From NCBI GenBank assembly GCA_913058395.1, contig CAJXQI010000010.1, positions 62,001 to 126,000 of the forward strand: a DNA stretch of 64,000 nucleotides, given 5' to 3'. A program made the translations under genes and the position numbers. Within the stretch, counting starts at the first letter, position 1. Each line of letters begins with the position of its first letter. Source of the DNA: an uncultured Colwellia sp. GTDB lineage: Bacteria; Pseudomonadota; Gammaproteobacteria; Enterobacterales; Alteromonadaceae. The notes beneath the pieces were generated by a model. The model had not been told where the DNA came from, made no database searches, and worked only from the letters and a program-made list of their open reading frames with translations. This document shows, piece after piece, positions 61,166 to 64,000 of the stretch.

Positions 61166-62695
61166 CTATTTGGCTAATTCAACCAATACCGCAGTATACA
61201 TTTTCAAATTCAATACAAACTGATCCATGGTAATAAATTCATGCTCAGAATGTCCGGTGTATTCAGTGTTTGGCATCGATGGACCAAAGCTTACCGCGTT
61301 AGGGAATAAACGTGAATTTGTACCACCACCAATAGCAATCGGCTTAGCGTCTTTAATACCAGTAAAATGACTAAATACTGATAGCAAGGTATCAACATGT
61401 GGCGCACCTTTTTGAATGAAAGGGTCACCAATATAATGTTCAAGTTCAGTCACGTTAGCGTCAAACCTATTATTCCAATCAACAACTGTTTGATGAATTT
61501 CATCACCAAGTTGCTGCTTAGTTTTACCTTGAGGTCGACGTAAATTAATGTTCAGCTCTAAATTGTCATCGCTTTGCTTAATCACCGTTGGAGCTACCGT
61601 CATCGGGCCCATAAAGTCATCTTGATACGCGATATTACCGAATTTTTCCCCTTCTAACCCCAAACCGATATTGTCATTAACAAAGTTAACTAAAGTACCA
61701 GGGCCATTGTTCACCCAACGTGTGCGTGATAATAAGTCTGCTAAGTAAGGAATAGCGTTAACACCATCATCAGGTTTTGAAGAGTGTGCTGATTTACCCA
61801 AGGCTTTAATGATTAGTGTGCTGTCTTTTAATTCAAGATCAAAACTGACACCTTGGTAATCACGCGCTTTACGCATTAAACGTTGCAGTAGCACAATGTT
61901 AGCATTTTCAATGGTTGCGCTGGCATCTTCAGGAATTTGGCTGCCAAAGAAACCACCAGTGAATTCACTGATATAAGGAGAAATGGTTGGCATTTCTTGT
62001 TTGTTAAAAACTAACTTAATAGTGCCATAACCTTTTTCAGCCGTTACCACGGGATACTCAGCATCAATAGTGATGTTGGTTTGTGGTAAGTCGTGAGTTT
62101 TAATATAAGCTTTTAAAGGCTCCCAGTCAGACTCTTCCGCCATATAAACATATAACTCGATACGTTTATTAAGTGCAATGCCTTTATCTTTAATGGCTTT
62201 CATCGCATAAAGTGCGGTAGAAATAGGGCCTTTGTCATCTTCAGTACCTCGGCCAATTAAGCGGCCTGGCTCTGTTGTGGTATCAAGTTCAAATGGCGAC
62301 TTAGTCCACTTTTCAGGGTTAACCGGTTGCACATCACCGTGAGTAATAATGCCAACACGTTCTTTTTGATTGCCTAAGCCAATTACCACTACGTAGCCGT
62401 CATCGGTAAAGTCTAAGCCTAGCGCTAATGCTTGCTTTTTTAACTCTGCTTTAAAGGCAATATGGGCTGGATTGTCGTTAGCAGAGACGCCGTCTTTTGC
62501 TAAGGTATTGTACTTAACAAGTTCACGTAAGCTATTAACCATATCTTTTTGGTAAGTTGATACGGCGTAGTCTGCGGTATTTTTTGCGAGAGCACTCACT
62601 GGTTCAGTTTTTGCCTCAACAGATAGGCTTATCGTTAATGACAAAACTGATGAAGCCATGATGGCTATAGGTAAAAATGTAAATTTTTTAAACAA
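61166..62695 (-). CDS. Secreted M20-family dipeptidase (PepV-like)
   Basis: A 509-residue zinc peptidase. The signal peptide runs to about residue 28 (S-L-S-V-E-A). Zinc ligands are visible: H-G-D-V-Q-P near 118, G-R-G-T-E-D-D-K-G-P near 148, A-E-E-S-D-W near 191, I-D-A-E near 214, and a late histidine in H-S-E-H-E-F near 486. The G-G-G-T-N-S-R motif near 464 fits the PepV/Sapep group, which cleave dipeptides. It is convergent with the small membrane protein gene and probably monocistronic. Confidence 0.9.
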   Translation of the reverse strand: MFKKFTFLPIAIMASSVLSLTISLSVEAKTEPVSALAKNTADYAVSTYQKDMVNSLRELVKYNTLAKDGVSANDNPAHIAFKAELKKQALALGLDFTDDGYVVVIGLGNQKERVGIITHGDVQPVNPEKWTKSPFELDTTTEPGRLIGRGTEDDKGPISTALYAMKAIKDKGIALNKRIELYVYMAEESDWEPLKAYIKTHDLPQTNITIDAEYPVVTAEKGYGTIKLVFNKQEMPTISPYISEFTGGFFGSQIPEDASATIENANIVLLQRLMRKARDYQGVSFDLELKDSTLIIKALGKSAHSSKPDDGVNAIPYLADLLSRTRWVNNGPGTLVNFVNDNIGLGLEGEKFGNIAYQDDFMGPMTVAPTVIKQSDDNLELNINLRRPQGKTKQQLGDEIHQTVVDWNNRFDANVTELEHYIGDPFIQKGAPHVDTLLSVFSHFTGIKDAKPIAIGGGTNSRLFPNAVSFGPSMPNTEYTGHSEHEFITMDQFVLNLKMYTAVLVELAK

Positions 62696-63164
62696 GTGGT
62701 ACTCCAGTGGCTAGCTATTTTTCGTGGTTATAATAGCGCAAGTTAAATGGCTCTAATAGATACAAATTGATGAGTTATCAACTTATACAGTTCATACCTG
62801 CTCAATTTTTGCAATGAGGTTCAATATTGGACAGTTATCGCATTTGAGAATTATGACCAGAAAAGTGGTAAATGGTTTCTTAAGATTGAGTAAAGCTGCC
62901 ATTGTGCATGAAATTAAGCATGGATAATCATTAAGTAATGGACTGAGTCAATGTTAGAATAGTGCTAAGATAAAATGCATGGTGCTTGAAATTAGGTTGC
63001 TGAAATGACTATCTATATTAATGCTGTATGGATTTGTAGTTAGAAAATATTTATAAATAATATATTGACCTCAACTATGGTTGAGGTCTTATGCTGTGGC
63101 GAAATTAATACAGAAATGTTGTGGGTATGGAAATACGACGGCATTTCAACTTAGGAAAACTTTT
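62696..63164. other. Gene-free stretch with SoxR-type promoter in its right part
   Basis: About 470 bases. The left part should hold the promoter of the M20 peptidase on the minus strand. From 62760 to 63050 I find no convincing reading frame or structure. The right part contains the operator described separately. Confidence 0.6.
63065..63095 (+). promoter_or_regulatory. SoxR-type promoter and operator of the efflux operon
   Basis: A -35 element TTGACC (63065-63070) and a -10 element TATGCT (63090-63095) are 19 bases apart, the long spacing typical of MerR-family promoters. Within the spacer lies the palindrome GACCTCAAC - TATG - GTTGAGGTC (63067-63088), whose core CCTCAA-N6-TTGAGG is the classical SoxR box. 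It points to the RND adaptor gene 70 bases downstream. SoxR would activate it on redox-cycling compounds. Confidence 0.8.
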
Positions 63165-64000
63165 ATGAAATTACTCCCTTGGCTTAGTGTTGTTGTTATT
63201 GTGTCTGCTTCTGTTGGCGGGCTGTTTTATTACAAAGATTCATTGTCTAACAATCAACAAATGCAGTCTGGCCCAGAGCCAAGCGCAAAAGTAGAAGCTT
63301 TTCGTGCGGTTAATGCTAACTACCAAAAACAACTTTCAGTGATTGGGGAAGGGCATGCGGTAAAGTATATCGCTTTAAAAAATGAGCTTGCTGGCAAGGT
63401 AAGTAAACTTAATATTGCCTCAGGTGATGTTGTTAAAAAAGGTCAAGTGTTACTTGAGTTAGAGCACACAGAAGAGTTGGCATCATTGGCATCAGCAAAA
63501 GCGACTAAAATTTTAAAGCAGCAAACCTTAGCGCGTTATCAAGAACTTGCGAAAGAAAAGCGTATTAGTAAAGAAAATGTTGATGTTGCCCAAGCTGAGT
63601 ATCGTATTGCCATAGCTGATATTACCCGCTTAGAAGCGATTATTGCGAAAAAAGTTATTGTTGCGCCGTTTGATGCCAGTATTGGTATTCACAATATTAG
63701 TGTTGGGCAATTTCTTGACAGTAATACTGATATTACTGACTTAATCGGTATTGATGATTTCATTTGGGTCGATTTTAAAGTGCCGCAAATTTACCCGCAA
63801 TTAGCGATAAACAGTACTGTTGAAGTAACGGCTAGTGGTGCTTCTTCATTAGTTGGCGTAAGTAGTGCTGCCGTGATTAGTTCAGTAGAACCTTTATTAA
63901 CACAAGACTCTCGTCAACTTAAATATCGCGCTAAAGTGCTTAAGTCAGAGTTGGAGGTTAAGCCTAATCAATTAGTTAAAGTTGCTGTACCTATTACATC
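63165..64000 (+). CDS. RND efflux periplasmic adaptor (HlyD/MFP family), 3' end cut by the window
   Basis: The frame runs from ATG 63165 to the window edge, at least 278 residues, so it is incomplete. An N-terminal membrane anchor (L-P-W-L-S-V-V-V-I-V-S-A-S-V-G-G-L-F-Y-Y) is followed by the barrel-sandwich/lipoyl half motif L-A-G-K-V-S-K-L-N-I-A-S-G-D-V-V-K-K-G-Q, a coiled-coil hairpin (T-L-A-R-Y-Q-E-L-A-K-E) and the second half V-A-P-F-D-A-S-I-G. This is the MexH/AcrA-type adaptor that links an RND pump to an outer-membrane channel. AGGA precedes the start. The pump gene presumably lies beyond the window. Confidence 0.88.
   Translation, partial: MKLLPWLSVVVIVSASVGGLFYYKDSLSNNQQMQSGPEPSAKVEAFRAVNANYQKQLSVIGEGHAVKYIALKNELAGKVSKLNIASGDVVKKGQVLLELEHTEELASLASAKATKILKQQTLARYQELAKEKRISKENVDVAQAEYRIAIADITRLEAIIAKKVIVAPFDASIGIHNISVGQFLDSNTDITDLIGIDDFIWVDFKVPQIYPQLAINSTVEVTASGASSLVGVSSAAVISSVEPLLTQDSRQLKYRAKVLKSELEVKPNQLVKVAVPIT

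Noticed and set aside
63067-63088. The CCTCAA/TTGAGG palindrome as a terminator
   Set aside because: No gene precedes it on the plus strand, the T run is weak, and it fits between well-spaced -35 and -10 elements.
1-64000. tRNA, rRNA, CRISPR array, insertion sequence or prophage
   Set aside because: I found no cloverleaf-like CCA/anticodon pattern, no regularly spaced identical repeats and no transposase or phage genes; a dedicated search was not possible.

Overview
The window looks like chromosomal DNA from a low-GC marine gammaproteobacterium, most likely an alteromonad of the Colwellia/Thalassotalea type. This is inferred from the base composition, the conserved order rseABC-lepA-lepB-rnc-era-recO-pdxJ-acpS followed by barA/rlmD-relA-mazG, and the marine-type secreted enzymes. 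It holds 53 protein-coding genes, two of them cut by the window edges (rseA on the left, an RND efflux adaptor on the right). I saw no rRNA, tRNA, CRISPR array, insertion sequence or prophage.

Layout. (1) 1-8.8 kb: core housekeeping run for envelope stress control, translation, protein export, RNA processing, repair and cofactor synthesis. (2) 8.9-19.8 kb: BarA hybrid kinase, RlmD, RelA, MazG, an enoyl-CoA hydratase, threonine aldolase, a YebC-family protein and a small alpha/beta hydrolase. (3) 20.1-24.8 kb: a periplasmic binding protein, a sensor kinase and a TonB-dependent receptor, all on the + strand and apparently an uptake/sensing unit. (4) 25.0-28.5 kb: a tight minus-strand operon of an acetolactate-synthase-like ThDP enzyme and two different citrate-synthase-fold proteins whose catalytic His/His/Asp positions all look replaced. 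This is the strongest candidate for an undescribed enzyme system. (5) 28.5-31.1 kb: a REC-REC-PAS-GGDEF-EAL protein. (6) 31.4-40.7 kb: a divergent cluster of a zinc-ribbon protein and a small membrane protein on one side, and a YqiJ-like membrane protein, a YqiK-type flotillin and a giant AAA+ ATPase on the other. It is bracketed by two nearly identical hairpin sequences.

(7) 40.9-49.3 kb: a POT peptide transporter divergent from a CadC-like winged-helix/TPR regulator with helically phased GGTGAA repeats between them, then a divergent M24 peptidase and gamma-glutamyltransferase (a peptide/amino-acid theme), then three small unknown genes. (8) 49.4-54.8 kb: secreted alpha-amylase with an interleaved inverted-repeat leader, PilZ-like protein, TetR regulator, ThrE-type exporter, a small membrane protein and a TANGO2-family protein. 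(9) 55.0-60.4 kb: class II aldolase, enolase-superfamily dehydratase, lactonase-type amidohydrolase and SDR dehydrogenase, which together resemble a sugar-acid (fuconate-like) pathway, interrupted by an Lrp regulator and a GAF-GGDEF protein. (10) 60.7-64 kb: a small membrane protein, a secreted M20 dipeptidase and the start of an RND efflux operon under what looks like a classical SoxR-box promoter.

All calls rest on reading the sequence and on remembered family motifs. No database search was run.
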